Shown here piece by piece: positions 1 through 8,106 of a stretch of 41,369 nt of DNA. The DNA lies in assembly GCA_964506245.1 (NCBI GenBank), contig CAZDKK010000043.1, positions 1-41,369 on the forward strand, written 5' to 3'. Under the pieces are notes generated by a model. That model had not been told where the DNA came from. It saw only the letters and a list, made by a program, of their open reading frames with translations, and ran no database searches. This DNA comes from CAZDKK01 sp964506245 (lineage in GTDB: Bacteria; Eisenbacteria; RBG-16-71-46; CAIMUX01; WJJG01). Position numbers and translations under genes: made by a program. The stretch's first letter is position 1. Each line of letters begins with the position of its first letter.

Positions 1-151
1 GGCGGCGCCCCCGCCGCCGCGAGCGGCGGTGCTCCGCGCCGGGCCGCTCCCCCGCGGCCTGGCCGCCCTCGGACCCGCGGGGTGGGCGAGCCGTGCCGCC
101 GGGGTCACTCGAGGATTCCCCCGCATTCCCTTCCAGAGGCTCAACCCCCAT
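1..151 (-). CDS. N-terminal part of an unidentified protein (gene runs off the left edge)
   Basis: An ATG at 151 opens a reading frame of 50 codons that reaches the window edge without a stop. It is preceded by a purine-rich ribosome-binding stretch (GAGG and GGAG within 12 bases) and starts 33 bases after the holB stop. The visible part begins MGVEPLEGN, is low-complexity, and ends in an Arg-rich stretch (HRRSRRRGRR), so no domain can be recognised. In many bacteria the gene after holB encodes the PSP1-domain protein RicT/YaaT, sometimes with a basic disordered extension. That identity is only a guess from context. The frame is too short at the edge to be called with certainty, but start, RBS, spacing and lack of stops all agree with a real gene in the same operon. 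Confidence 0.5.
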   Translation of the reverse strand, partial: MGVEPLEGNAGESSSDPGGTARPPRGSEGGQAAGERPGAEHRRSRRRGRR

Positions 152-184
152 GGCTCCTACCTCACCCCGCCTGCGCCGGGCCCG

Positions 185-1300
185 CTACAGGTCCCCGCTC
201 CTCGCCATGCCGTTCAGCTTCAGCAGCGCCCCTTCGGTGGCCAGCACCAGGTTGACGTTGCTCCGCAGCGCCTCGAGTAGCTCCTCGAGCACCAGGCTGC
301 GGCGCTTGATCTCGCCCACCGACAGGTTTTCCTTCCGCAGCTGCTCGAGCCGGTCGAGGTTGGTGATCGACTCCGCCGGGAGGCCCTGCCCGAGGAGCAG
401 CAGATCCTCGTACCATGCCATCATCAGGTCCACGAGCGCCACCGCGCTCTGTGCGTCCCAGCCCCGCCCGAGCGCCTGCACTCGCTCGGCCGCCGCTCCC
501 GGCTCCCGCAGCGGCGGGCCGAAGAGCGCCACGGCCTGATCCCGCCGGGCGGCCAGGTCTTCGTCCCGGTGTGCCAGGGCCCGGCCCAGGCTGCCATGGG
601 CTAGCGAGGCCGCCAGCCGCGTCTCGGCCGGATCGAGACCGGCCTGCTCGCGCAGCACTTCTTCGATGAAGTCGCGCGGCAGGGCCTTCAGGCGATAGCG
701 CTGACAGCGCGAGACGATGGTGGGGAGCAGCTGTTGCGGATCCCGGCAGGTGATCACCAGATAGGTGCCCGCGCGGGGTTCCTCTATGAGCTTTAACGCG
801 GCCTGCGCCGCCTCCTGGGTCATCTGCTCGGCTTCCCGGATGATCACCACCCGGTTGCCCTTCTCCACCCGCGCCTTCGACGATTCGCCTTTCAGCTCGC
901 GGATCCGCTCGATCCCGATCGAGGCCTGCGGTGGTATCCGCCAGCAATAGTAGGGGTCCTGGCCGTAGGCCTCAAGCAGCTTGTGAGGTTCCTCCTCGGC
1001 CCGCGCCCGCCCGACCGGGGCCAGGACGATGAGGTCGGGATGGGTGAAGCGCGCCACCCGCCGGCAGGTCACGCACCCGCCGCAGGGCGGGTCCGCCTCG
1101 CGGCAGAGCAGCAGCTGCGCCAGGCCCTGGGCCGTCCGCATCCTTCCGACGCCTTCGGGCCCCCAGAGCAGGATGGCGTGCGGCATCTTGCCCCGCCGCC
1201 ATGCCTCTCGCAGGCCGGTGACGACGGCGTCCTGGTGACGGATCAGGTCGAGCAGGACCGGCCCGGACGGGCGGCGCTCGTCGCGACCGAACAGGTCCAT
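185..1300 (-). CDS. holB: DNA polymerase III delta' subunit
   Basis: This is a clamp-loader subunit that helps load the sliding clamp onto primed DNA in the cytoplasm. The 371-residue protein has the DnaX/HolB layout. The nucleotide site reads GPEGVGRMRTA (about residues 47-57), a degenerate P-loop without the Walker A lysine, which is typical of delta' rather than of the ATP-binding tau/gamma subunit. A four-Cys zinc module follows (C66, C73, C76, C79), then an EAEQMTQEAAQAALKLIEEP stretch and the SRC motif (SRCQRY), all hallmarks of the family. The ATG at 1300 is preceded by GGAAGGAAGGGA. The gene lies 36 bases after the envC-like gene and is probably part of the same minus-strand operon. 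Clamp-loader genes next to division genes are common. Confidence in the family is high; in vivo role is inferred. Confidence 0.9.
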   Translation of the reverse strand: MDLFGRDERRPSGPVLLDLIRHQDAVVTGLREAWRRGKMPHAILLWGPEGVGRMRTAQGLAQLLLCREADPPCGGCVTCRRVARFTHPDLIVLAPVGRARAEEEPHKLLEAYGQDPYYCWRIPPQASIGIERIRELKGESSKARVEKGNRVVIIREAEQMTQEAAQAALKLIEEPRAGTYLVITCRDPQQLLPTIVSRCQRYRLKALPRDFIEEVLREQAGLDPAETRLAASLAHGSLGRALAHRDEDLAARRDQAVALFGPPLREPGAAAERVQALGRGWDAQSAVALVDLMMAWYEDLLLLGQGLPAESITNLDRLEQLRKENLSVGEIKRRSLVLEELLEALRSNVNLVLATEGALLKLNGMARSGDL

Positions 1301-1336
1301 TCCCTTCCTTCCTCCTTCACCCCCTCGGAGCCACTG

Positions 1337-2560
1337 CTAGGGACGCGCCAGCCACCGGGCCGGGTCGCGCGCCTCTTTGCCCTGCCGGATCTCGAAGTGG
1401 AGCCCCGGACCGTACAGCGAGTCGGTGCTGCCCACGCGTGCGATGGTCTGCCCGGCCGTGACCTGGGCCCCCTGGGTGACCAGGACCTCGGAGGCGTGGG
1501 CGTAGAGCGTGAAGTAGTCCTGCCCGTGATCAAGGACCACCGTCTCACCATAGCCCCCGAGCCAGCCCACGAACACCACAACGCCGGCGGCCACGGCTTC
1601 GATCGGGGTTCCCTCGGCCGCCTCGATCTGGATCCCCTTCTGCCGCACGCGCGTGCCGTAGCGCGGGTGCACCTGGGTGCCGAAGGAGGCCGCCACCCGC
1701 CCCTTCACCGGCCAGGGGAGCTTGCCCTGCCGGCTCGCCAGCCCCGCCCCCGGCGCGCCGCGTGCCGATTGCTGCGCCGCGGCGATCAGCTGCTCGATCT
1801 CCGCCTGGGAGGCGAGCAGCTTGGCCGTCTGGGCCTCGTAGCGGGAGATCGTACCCTGCAGTTCCCGGCGATCGCGCTGGCGCTGGGCCTCCTGCCCCTC
1901 CAGCTCGCGCAAGCGGGCCTCGCGCTCTACGCGCAGGTCGAGAACCGCCTGGCGGCGCTGTTCCGTGTCCGCCAGCTCGCCGGCGATCTCGGTGCTCTGC
2001 GTGGTGACGGAGCCGATGCGCTCGCGGAGCTTGTGGATCGTGCGGATCCAGTAGTGCGACCGGGCGAAGATGGCCCCCACGCTGCGGGAGGAGAGCAGCA
2101 GCTCGGCCGCATCCACCCGCCCGCGCTTGTAGTAGCGCACGAGCGACTGCGCGAGCTCCGCGCGCGCGCGCCCCAGCTCCACCGTCTTGACGTGCAGGTT
2201 GTCGCGGTGGGTGGTGAGGTCGTGCTCGAGCGCGGCCACCTGCTCATCCAGCATGGCGATGTACTGGGTGGTGGCCGAGCGCTGCCGCTCCAGCTCGGCC
2301 AGGATCTTCCCCAGGTCCTCGCCCTGGCTGCGGAGCTGGGCGATCCTGCGCTTGCGCTCCTCGATCTTGGCCTTGAGCTCCTTCAGCTCGGCCTGCCGCT
2401 GGCGAATCACCGCCTCGGGATCGCCGCGGCTCACGGCCGGCAGCGCGGCGATCAGTGCCGCCGCCGCGAACACGGCCGCCAGCAGACCGATCGCCGCAGG
2501 CCGCCCGCGAACGCCCGGCCTGCGGCCAGTGCTCTGCGGGCGGCGGAGAACCGGGCTCAT
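1337..2560 (-). CDS. EnvC-like murein hydrolase activator (degenerate LytM/M23 domain)
   Basis: This is a 407-residue exported protein. It has an N-terminal hydrophobic signal segment (about residues 20-45), a long coiled coil (about 45-270) and a C-terminal LytM/M23 domain (about 290-405). In active M23 enzymes the first zinc ligands lie in an HxGIDI-type motif. Here the corresponding stretch is RQKGIQIEA, so both His and Asp are replaced by Gln. His residues in LYAHAS and LHFEIR remain. E. coli EnvC is similarly degenerate and activates amidases instead of cutting peptidoglycan itself. The gene follows ftsX by 12 bases and is co-directional with ftsE. This matches the known pathway in which FtsEX drives EnvC through its coiled coil to switch on septal amidases. 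No amidase gene is in the window. The ATG at 2560 has only a G-run as RBS. Confidence 0.88.
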   Translation of the reverse strand: MSPVLRRPQSTGRRPGVRGRPAAIGLLAAVFAAAALIAALPAVSRGDPEAVIRQRQAELKELKAKIEERKRRIAQLRSQGEDLGKILAELERQRSATTQYIAMLDEQVAALEHDLTTHRDNLHVKTVELGRARAELAQSLVRYYKRGRVDAAELLLSSRSVGAIFARSHYWIRTIHKLRERIGSVTTQSTEIAGELADTEQRRQAVLDLRVEREARLRELEGQEAQRQRDRRELQGTISRYEAQTAKLLASQAEIEQLIAAAQQSARGAPGAGLASRQGKLPWPVKGRVAASFGTQVHPRYGTRVRQKGIQIEAAEGTPIEAVAAGVVVFVGWLGGYGETVVLDHGQDYFTLYAHASEVLVTQGAQVTAGQTIARVGSTDSLYGPGLHFEIRQGKEARDPARWLARP

Positions 2561-2572
2561 CGCGCGCCCCCC

Positions 2573-3463
2573 CTAGCGCCGCGGCCGCCCGCGCCGCCGC
2601 TCGAGCTGGTGCAGCGACAGCTCGACCGTGGCGAGGCTGCCGGCGATGCCGATCAGGCCCACGCCGCCGAGGAAGAGCAGGATCGATCCCGGCGGCAGGA
2701 AGACCAGGCCCGGCAGCAGCCGACCCCCCGTCGAGAAGCCAATGTAGAGCAGCAGCAGCGAGAAGAGCGCGCCGATCACGCACAGCATCACGCCCGCGAT
2801 GACGAAGGGCGAGCGGACGAAGGCGTCCGTGGCGCCGATCATCTTCAGGATGGCGATGGGCTCCTCGCGCATGATGACGATCAGCCGCAGGGTGTTGGCC
2901 AGCACCAGCACGATGGCCACGACCGCCAGGATGCCGGTGATGGCGTTGGCGCGGTGGATCATCGCCAGGCCCTGATCGAGCGCCTCCACCCAGCGCTCGC
3001 CGAAGAGCACGTCCTCGACCCCCTCGTACGACTCGATCTCGTGGGCCAGGCGGCGCAGCGTGGCCACGTCGTCCGCCCCGGGCGCGGGGCTGATCTGCAG
3101 TACGTCGGGCAGGGGGTTCTCGCCCAGGGCCTCGGCCAGCCCTGGGCCGCCCAGCTCGCTCTCGAGGTCCTGCAGGGCCTCGTCGCGCGTAACCAGCCTC
3201 ACCGACCGCACCTCGACGAAATCGCTGAAGTGCTGCTCGAGCTCGGCTCGCCGCTCGACCGTGATCCCGGGGTCGAGGAAGACCGAGACGCCCTTGCGCT
3301 CGCTCATGCGATCCGCCAAGAGGAGGACATTGTGGCTGAGCAGCATCAGCAGCAGGAGCAGGAAGAGCACCGCGCCGATGGCGGTGATCGCGGCCAGGCT
3401 GGCGGAGAAGTTCCGCCGCAGGGAGGACCAGGCCTCGTGGATGAAGAACCGCAGCGCCTTCAA
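2573..3463 (-). CDS. ftsX: cell division ABC transporter permease FtsX
   Basis: This is a 296-residue inner-membrane protein with the FtsX topology: a short cytoplasmic N-terminus, a strongly hydrophobic first helix (about residues 22-45), an extracytoplasmic domain (about 48-165) and three C-terminal helices. FtsX has no transport substrate; with FtsE it transmits ATP hydrolysis to a periplasmic cell-wall hydrolase activator, probably the EnvC-like protein encoded next. The start is TTG at 3463. No in-frame ATG lies near the N-terminus, and the TTG frame begins directly with the conserved amphipathic lead-in (KALRFFIHEAWSSLRRNF). It begins 4 bases after the ftsE stop, which favours translational coupling. 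An unusual start codon may keep expression low. The assignment is secure from order and sequence. Confidence 0.92.
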   Translation of the reverse strand: MKALRFFIHEAWSSLRRNFSASLAAITAIGAVLFLLLLLMLLSHNVLLLADRMSERKGVSVFLDPGITVERRAELEQHFSDFVEVRSVRLVTRDEALQDLESELGGPGLAEALGENPLPDVLQISPAPGADDVATLRRLAHEIESYEGVEDVLFGERWVEALDQGLAMIHRANAITGILAVVAIVLVLANTLRLIVIMREEPIAILKMIGATDAFVRSPFVIAGVMLCVIGALFSLLLLYIGFSTGGRLLPGLVFLPPGSILLFLGGVGLIGIAGSLATVELSLHQLERRRGRPRR

Positions 3464-3467
3464 GGGC

Positions 3468-4166
3468 TCAGTAGATCTCCGTCCCGTGCGGCCGCAGGAA
3501 CAGGTCCTCCACGAGGCGCCCCTCGCGCAGGGCCAGCTTGCGGGTCGCGAAACGCGATGCGAAGTCGACGTTGTGCGTGGCCACGATGATGGTCGTGCCG
3601 ATCAGGTGCAGCTGCTCGAGCAGCAGCATGATCTCGTACCCAGTCTGTTCGTCGAGATTGCCGGTCGGCTCGTCGGCCAACAGGATCGGCGGCTCGTGGA
3701 TGAGCGCGCGGCCCACCGCCGCGCGCTGCTGCTCCCCGCCGGAGAGCTCGTGGGGGAAGCAGTTGCGCTTGCCGTAGATGCCCACCGCGTTCAGCACGCG
3801 CGAGACCGCGCGCGTGATGACCTGGCGGTCGAGCGTACCGGTCATCCGCAGGCAGTAAGCCAGATTCTCGAAGATGGTCTTGTCGCGGATCAGCCGGAAG
3901 TCCTGGAAGACCATCCCGCAGCACCGGCGCAGGTGCGGCACCTCCCCGCGCGAGATCGTGTCGCTGCTGTAGTCCGCCACCTGGACCACACCCTGGGTAG
4001 GGCGCTCTTCCAGCGTGACCATCCGGAGCACGGTCGACTTGCCCGCGCCGCTCTCCCCCAGGATGAAGACCATCTCTCCGGCTTCGATGAGGAAGCTGAG
4101 ATCCTCGATCGCCCAGCGGCCTCCCTGACCCGGGTAGCTCATGCTGACGTGATCGAAGCGGATCAT
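3468..4166 (-). CDS. ftsE: cell division ATP-binding protein FtsE
   Basis: This is a 232-residue ABC ATPase acting on the cytoplasmic face with FtsX. Visible motifs are Walker A GESGAGKST, a Q-loop (VFQDFRLI), the ABC signature LSGGEQQR, Walker B ILLADEP followed by TGNLD, and the H-loop ATHN. The FRLI stretch after the Q-loop is characteristic of FtsE. The correct start is the ATG at 4166 (MIRFDHVSMSYPG). A longer frame upstream reads through the S4 gene in another phase and is not real. The ATG overlaps the stop of the S4 gene as ATGA (4163-4166), a sign of translational coupling. FtsEX links ATP hydrolysis to septal peptidoglycan splitting. All expected catalytic residues are present. Confidence 0.95.
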   Translation of the reverse strand: MIRFDHVSMSYPGQGGRWAIEDLSFLIEAGEMVFILGESGAGKSTVLRMVTLEERPTQGVVQVADYSSDTISRGEVPHLRRCCGMVFQDFRLIRDKTIFENLAYCLRMTGTLDRQVITRAVSRVLNAVGIYGKRNCFPHELSGGEQQRAAVGRALIHEPPILLADEPTGNLDEQTGYEIMLLLEQLHLIGTTIIVATHNVDFASRFATRKLALREGRLVEDLFLRPHGTEIY

Positions 4167-4474
4167 GGCTCGGCCGTCCTGTCCGGCGACTCCTCCGGCA
4201 GGCCGGTCGGATCCCAGGGGTCCTCGCGGACCAGCGTGTAGAAGTCGGGGGCATCCTTGCGGCTCTGCTGCCGGTCGGGAACGCGCTCGATGCGGATCAC
4301 GCGCACCCTGTCCCCGACCAGGCCGCGCAGCGCGATCTCCTCCTGCGCGCGGATCTCTCGCGACGGGCGAACCCGCTGCCCGCCGACCAGGATGCGGCCC
4401 TCGCGGCAGCCACGGGTGGCCTGGGAACGACTCTTGACCAGGCAAAGCCAGTGCAAGACCTGATCGACCCGCAT
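4163..4474 (-). CDS. small S4-domain RNA-binding protein (Hsp15/RqcP-like)
   Basis: This protein of about 103 residues opens with an S4 RNA-binding fold: RVDQVLHWLCLVKSRSQAT, then GCREGRILVGGQRVRPSREIR and a beta-rich segment ending near residue 65. The C-terminal tail is short and acidic. Heat-shock protein 15 (HslR) and RqcP are small S4 proteins that bind the 50S subunit carrying stalled nascent chains. This protein has the same size and layout, but I cannot tell which subfamily it belongs to. Two starts are possible: GTG at 4480 and ATG at 4474. ATG is chosen because the upstream G-run is then 5 bases away. The stop overlaps the ftsE start (ATGA), so the gene is translationally coupled to ftsE. 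Confidence 0.8.
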   Translation of the reverse strand: MRVDQVLHWLCLVKSRSQATRGCREGRILVGGQRVRPSREIRAQEEIALRGLVGDRVRVIRIERVPDRQQSRKDAPDFYTLVREDPWDPTGLPEESPDRTAEP

Positions 4475-4526
4475 CCTCACCCCGCCCCGATCGCGCCCCG
4501 GCCCAAACCGCGCGGGCGCAGCGGCG

Positions 4527-5897
4527 TCATTCGTCGCCCCAGGTGCGCCGCTCGATGTAGTGTTTCTGCCTCAGGCCGTCGACCCAGGTGCGATAGCGCC
4601 CTTCCATTCTCTGGTTGCGCACGAGCTCGCCGAGCTGGTCGGCGATCTCCTCGAAGGCAAACTCGCGCTCCGACTCGCGGCCCGCCACGCGGAAGATCTG
4701 GACCTCCGTCTGGCTCGCGATCGGCTCGCTGATCTCGCCCACCCCCAACGCCAGGATCGGGCCGCGGATCGTCTCGCCCAGCGCGGAGGCGGGCAGCCAG
4801 TCGAGGTCACCGCCCTTCTCGCGCGAGAGCGGGTCGTCCGAGTACTGGCGGGCCAGATCGGCGAACGACTCGCCAGCCTGCAGGCGCCGGTGGATCTCCT
4901 CGGCCAGCGCCTCGGCCCGCGCCCGGTCGGCCTGCACGATCGGGACACCGAAGAGGATGTGGCTGGGGTGAACCCACGCGCCCGCGGGGTCCTTCTCCTG
5001 CACCAGGATCAAGTGGAAGCCGAGCGGGCTGCGCAGCGGTCGGCTGACCACGCCCGGCGCCAGCGCGAAGAGCGAGTCCTCGAAGGCCTGGCCGAGGCGG
5101 TCCGCGAAGTCGCCGTGGTTGACCCGATGGAGGTCGCCGCCGGAGCGGCCATTCGGGTCGTCCGACCACCGGCGCGCGGCGTCGGCGAAGGTGATCGTCC
5201 CGCGGGCGATCTGGCCGGCCACATCGGCCGCCTGCTCGCGGGCGCGGTCGTAGAGCGCGGGGTCGGGCTTGACCTGGATAACGATGCGCTGGAGGTGGAT
5301 CCCGGTCTCGCGCGGCGGCAGCTCCGAACGGTGCTGGTCGTAGTAGGCCCGCACCTCTTCAGGGGTGACGTCGACCTGGCCGTGCAGCTGCCGCTGGATC
5401 ATGCGGCTGACCGACAGCTCGAGACGCGCCTGCTCGCGGTAGCGCGCCCGCAGCTCCTCCTCGGTCAACCCCTCGCGCCGGAGCTGGAGCTGGAAGGATT
5501 CCTCGGAGCCCGTCTCCTCGCGGTTGCGCGCGATGGCGTCGTTGACGACCTGGTCGATCTCCGCCTCGTCGACCGGGATCTTCTGCTCCTGCGCCTCGAG
5601 GTAGATCACGCGCTGGTCGATCGCCTGCTCGAGGATCTCCCGGCGGAGTTGGCGCACCCGCGCGGTGTCGCCGGGCGTGATGCCCATGCTCTGCGCTGCC
5701 ATGGCCAGCTGGGCCTCCAGCTCGCTCAGCAGGATCGGCTGGTCATCGACCACCGCGATCACCCGCTCCACGAGTTCGGGAGACTGGGCCGCGGGCGCCG
5801 CGCACGCGGCCACCAGGGCGGTGAGCGCCACAAGGGGGAGCAGCGCGCATCTGCGACGCTCCGATTCGCTGGACAGCACGATGGGACTGCTCTTCAT
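4527..5897 (-). CDS. SurA/PpiC-type periplasmic peptidyl-prolyl isomerase and chaperone
   Basis: This 456-residue exported protein has an N-terminal SurA-type helical chaperone domain (about residues 40-195; it begins VERVIAVVDDQPILLSELE) followed by two parvulin domains (about 200-305 and 312-410). Each parvulin carries the usual core (FADAARRWSDDP...GGDL and FADLARQYSDDP...GGDL). Such proteins fold outer-membrane proteins in the periplasm. A hydrophobic segment ending LVAAC near residue 32 is a fair lipobox, so it may be a lipoprotein rather than soluble. This has not been tested. The ATG at 5897 is preceded by AAAGGG. It is the first gene of the minus-strand run leading to ftsEX and holB, with a plausible promoter at 5957-5985. 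Family confidence is high; the SurA name is withheld because family members differ in role. Confidence 0.88.
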   Translation of the reverse strand: MKSSPIVLSSESERRRCALLPLVALTALVAACAAPAAQSPELVERVIAVVDDQPILLSELEAQLAMAAQSMGITPGDTARVRQLRREILEQAIDQRVIYLEAQEQKIPVDEAEIDQVVNDAIARNREETGSEESFQLQLRREGLTEEELRARYREQARLELSVSRMIQRQLHGQVDVTPEEVRAYYDQHRSELPPRETGIHLQRIVIQVKPDPALYDRAREQAADVAGQIARGTITFADAARRWSDDPNGRSGGDLHRVNHGDFADRLGQAFEDSLFALAPGVVSRPLRSPLGFHLILVQEKDPAGAWVHPSHILFGVPIVQADRARAEALAEEIHRRLQAGESFADLARQYSDDPLSREKGGDLDWLPASALGETIRGPILALGVGEISEPIASQTEVQIFRVAGRESEREFAFEEIADQLGELVRNQRMEGRYRTWVDGLRQKHYIERRTWGDE

Positions 5898-6231
5898 CTG
5901 GGCCCTTTCTGACCTCGCGCCTCCGTTCCCTCACCCCGCGCATCCTTGGCGCGAGGAGGATACTGGACTGGCTGAATCCATCCAACCCCAAAGCCGAAAT
6001 GCGCAGCCACACAGGAAGAAAGCGCCATCAGGATCCCCGCTCGCGCACCGATATCCCGAGTATGCGCCGCGCCCGGGACCCCTTGGGTCTCGCCGGGTGC
6101 CGGCGTTCGGCTCCACGGGGCACGCGCCATGCGCAACCCCGCTGGTGCTCCGACCCGCGGCCGCGGGCGCGCTGTGCCCCGGCCGCGGGCGGAGGCCGAC
6201 CCAGGTCGATGAGCCGGAAGGTCGTGCGCCC
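5898..6231. other. intergenic region between divergent surA-like and HD-GYP genes
   Basis: These 334 bases hold the start regions of two divergent genes. A sigma-70-like site for the minus-strand operon is listed separately. No tRNA, riboswitch or convincing small gene is seen. Open frames crossing it on both strands have no RBS and continue antisense into known genes. Confidence 0.6.
5957..5985 (-). promoter_or_regulatory. candidate sigma-70-type promoter of the surA-ftsEX-holB operon
   Basis: Read on the minus strand, TTGGAT (5985-5980) and TATCCT (5962-5957) are separated by 17 bases. Transcription would start near 5950 and give a leader of about 50 bases before the surA-like ATG. The -35 box is only a moderate match, so this is a candidate, not a proof. 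Confidence 0.35.
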
Positions 6232-7902
6232 GTGACGCCCGAAGTCGAAAGCCTCGCACCAGAGCGGGAGCTGCTGGACCCCTGCTGGCTCGGCTTCCTC
6301 GACAGCCAGGCGCGCCTGCTGCAGGCTCATCTGAACCTCTGGGCACCTGACCTCTCCCCCATTCGATCGTGGCCGGCCGATCGCGCGCCGTCCGACGCGG
6401 GAGCCCTGCGCGACCTGGTGCGCCGGTGCCTGCTCGAGCGGCGGCCGCTGTGGAACACCGCCGGCGATGCAGCCCCCTCACTGGCCGTGCCCGTCCTCGC
6501 GGCGGCCGAGGTGGTGGCCGTGCTGACCGCGCGCCCGCGCTCGATCCACGAACCGCGCCCCGCCGGAATCGGTTCCGCGGAGGGTCCCGGCCGCGGGCTG
6601 ATCGCACCGGGAGACGCGGCCAGCGCCGAGCCGGCGTGCGACACGGGGCCGTGGAGCGACCCGCGCCGGCCGGCAGCCCCCCCCGCGCCGGGGGCAAAGG
6701 CCCCCCCCGAGCTGGCCGTCCTGCGATCGAGCCTGCAGGCCACCGCGGTGCTGCTCGGCCAGCATCGCGAACTCCTCCAGCAGGCCGCCGCGCAGACGGA
6801 CGAGCTGGCCGCGCTGCGCGACCAGAGCGACCTGATGCATCGCTTCGCCGGCAAGCGCGGTGATCCGGCTGACTGGCGCGAGACGATCGAATTCATCCTG
6901 CAGCAGGGGTGCGCGGCGACCGGTGCGGACGTGGCGCTGCTGCAGCTACCCAACGAGCGGGCGCCGATGATCGTGCGGCCGGCTCCCTCTCGCGGCGGCG
7001 TCAAGGCCGATCCCAAGGAGCTGCGGCAGCTCGCCGCCCAGATCTGGTGGAGCATGCGCGGCTGGCCCACGCCGCAGGTCCAGGGTCCGCTCGAAAAGGT
7101 CCTGGGCCATGCCCCGGCGATCCCGGGCCGCCTGCAGGTGGCGGCGGTGCGCCTCTGTCCGGCCCGCCCGAAGGCGGGCTTCCTCGCCTTCCTGCGCCGG
7201 GGTGCCCGGCCTTTCGCGCCGCACCAGCTCGGTCTCCTGGAGGGGTTTGCAGACCAGGTGGCGATGGGCGTGCGGGACGCCGACCTGCACGAGGACCTGA
7301 GCGAGTTCCTGATGTCGACGGTCAAGGCGCTGGTCTGCGCCATCGAGGCGAAGGACAGCTACACGTCCGGCCACTCGGCCCGCGTCAACCTGATCGCCAT
7401 GCTGATCGGCAAGCAGCTCGACCTGCCCGGCGAGCAGATGGAGACGCTCAAGTGGGCCTCGATCCTGCACGACGTCGGCAAGATCGGGATGCCCGGATCG
7501 ATCCTGAAGAAGCCCGGCCGGCTGGATGACGCGGAATACGAGATCGTGAAGGAGCACCCCTGGCGCGGCTACGAGGTCGTGGGCAAGATCCGGCAGCTCA
7601 AGACCGCCAGTCAGGCGGTGCTCTTCCACCACGAGCGCCTCGACGGCCTGGGCTACCCGCTGGGCATCTCCGGCGAGGCGATCCCCCGCGCGGCGCGCAT
7701 CATCGCCGTGGCCGACTCGTTCGACGCCCTGATCACCCGCCGTCCCTACCGCGACCCCTGGAGCATCGACGACGCCTACGCGGAGATCAACCGCGCGAGC
7801 GGGACCCACTTCGATCCCCCGGCCGTGCAGGCGCTGGGGCAGCTCCTGCCCTTCATTCGGGAACACCGCGTCATGCTGGAGTCGGCCGACCAGGCAGCCT
7901 GA
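6232..7902 (+). CDS. GAF-HD-GYP cyclic-di-GMP phosphodiesterase
   Basis: This 556-residue cytoplasmic signalling protein ends in a complete HD-GYP domain (about residues 360-545). It has HSARV, the metal-binding pair H413-D414 in ILHDVGKIG, a paired HH, HERLDGLGYP with the GYP signature at 474-476, and VADSFDALITRRPY. HD-GYP enzymes hydrolyse c-di-GMP. Before it lie a GAF-like domain (about 210-350) with a short coiled coil, and an N-terminal region of about 105 residues that looks like another small sensory fold (SLAVPVLAAAEVVAVL). No receiver or membrane segment is present, so the input is probably a soluble ligand or partner. The frame is open far upstream, but the upstream part is low-complexity and antisense to surA. 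GTG at 6232 with GGAAGG 11 bases before it is the best start. Confidence 0.85.
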   Translation: MTPEVESLAPERELLDPCWLGFLDSQARLLQAHLNLWAPDLSPIRSWPADRAPSDAGALRDLVRRCLLERRPLWNTAGDAAPSLAVPVLAAAEVVAVLTARPRSIHEPRPAGIGSAEGPGRGLIAPGDAASAEPACDTGPWSDPRRPAAPPAPGAKAPPELAVLRSSLQATAVLLGQHRELLQQAAAQTDELAALRDQSDLMHRFAGKRGDPADWRETIEFILQQGCAATGADVALLQLPNERAPMIVRPAPSRGGVKADPKELRQLAAQIWWSMRGWPTPQVQGPLEKVLGHAPAIPGRLQVAAVRLCPARPKAGFLAFLRRGARPFAPHQLGLLEGFADQVAMGVRDADLHEDLSEFLMSTVKALVCAIEAKDSYTSGHSARVNLIAMLIGKQLDLPGEQMETLKWASILHDVGKIGMPGSILKKPGRLDDAEYEIVKEHPWRGYEVVGKIRQLKTASQAVLFHHERLDGLGYPLGISGEAIPRAARIIAVADSFDALITRRPYRDPWSIDDAYAEINRASGTHFDPPAVQALGQLLPFIREHRVMLESADQAA

Positions 7903-7933
7903 AACCCGCCGCGGCTCGGCCAGCCAGGCGCAT

Positions 7934-7949
7934 GCGCCCGCATGGGCGC
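7934..7949 (+). terminator. possible hairpin terminator after the HD-GYP gene
   Basis: GCGCCC, loop GCAT, GGGCGC forms a perfect 6-bp GC stem 32 bases after the HD-GYP stop. There is no T-run behind it, so it may only slow the polymerase or act with Rho. Confidence 0.25.
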
Positions 7950-8106
7950 GCCAATGCGCGAGCCGTCTTGACCGCTCCCCGACAACCCGCCTACGCTCCA
8001 TCTGCTCGTGCGTGTCCCCGCTCGCTCGCCGCGGCGGATCGACTCGCCCGGGCAAGACCGGCCCGGGCACGGCTCGCCGCCCCGGCCGACAACAGGAGGA
8101 CCGCCC

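Noticed and set aside
983..3589. Very long plus-strand open frame (868 codons) over holB, envC and ftsX
   Set aside because: It is antisense to three well-recognised genes, has a low-complexity Arg/Gln/His-rich composition and no RBS. Such frames are expected from GC-rich codon use.
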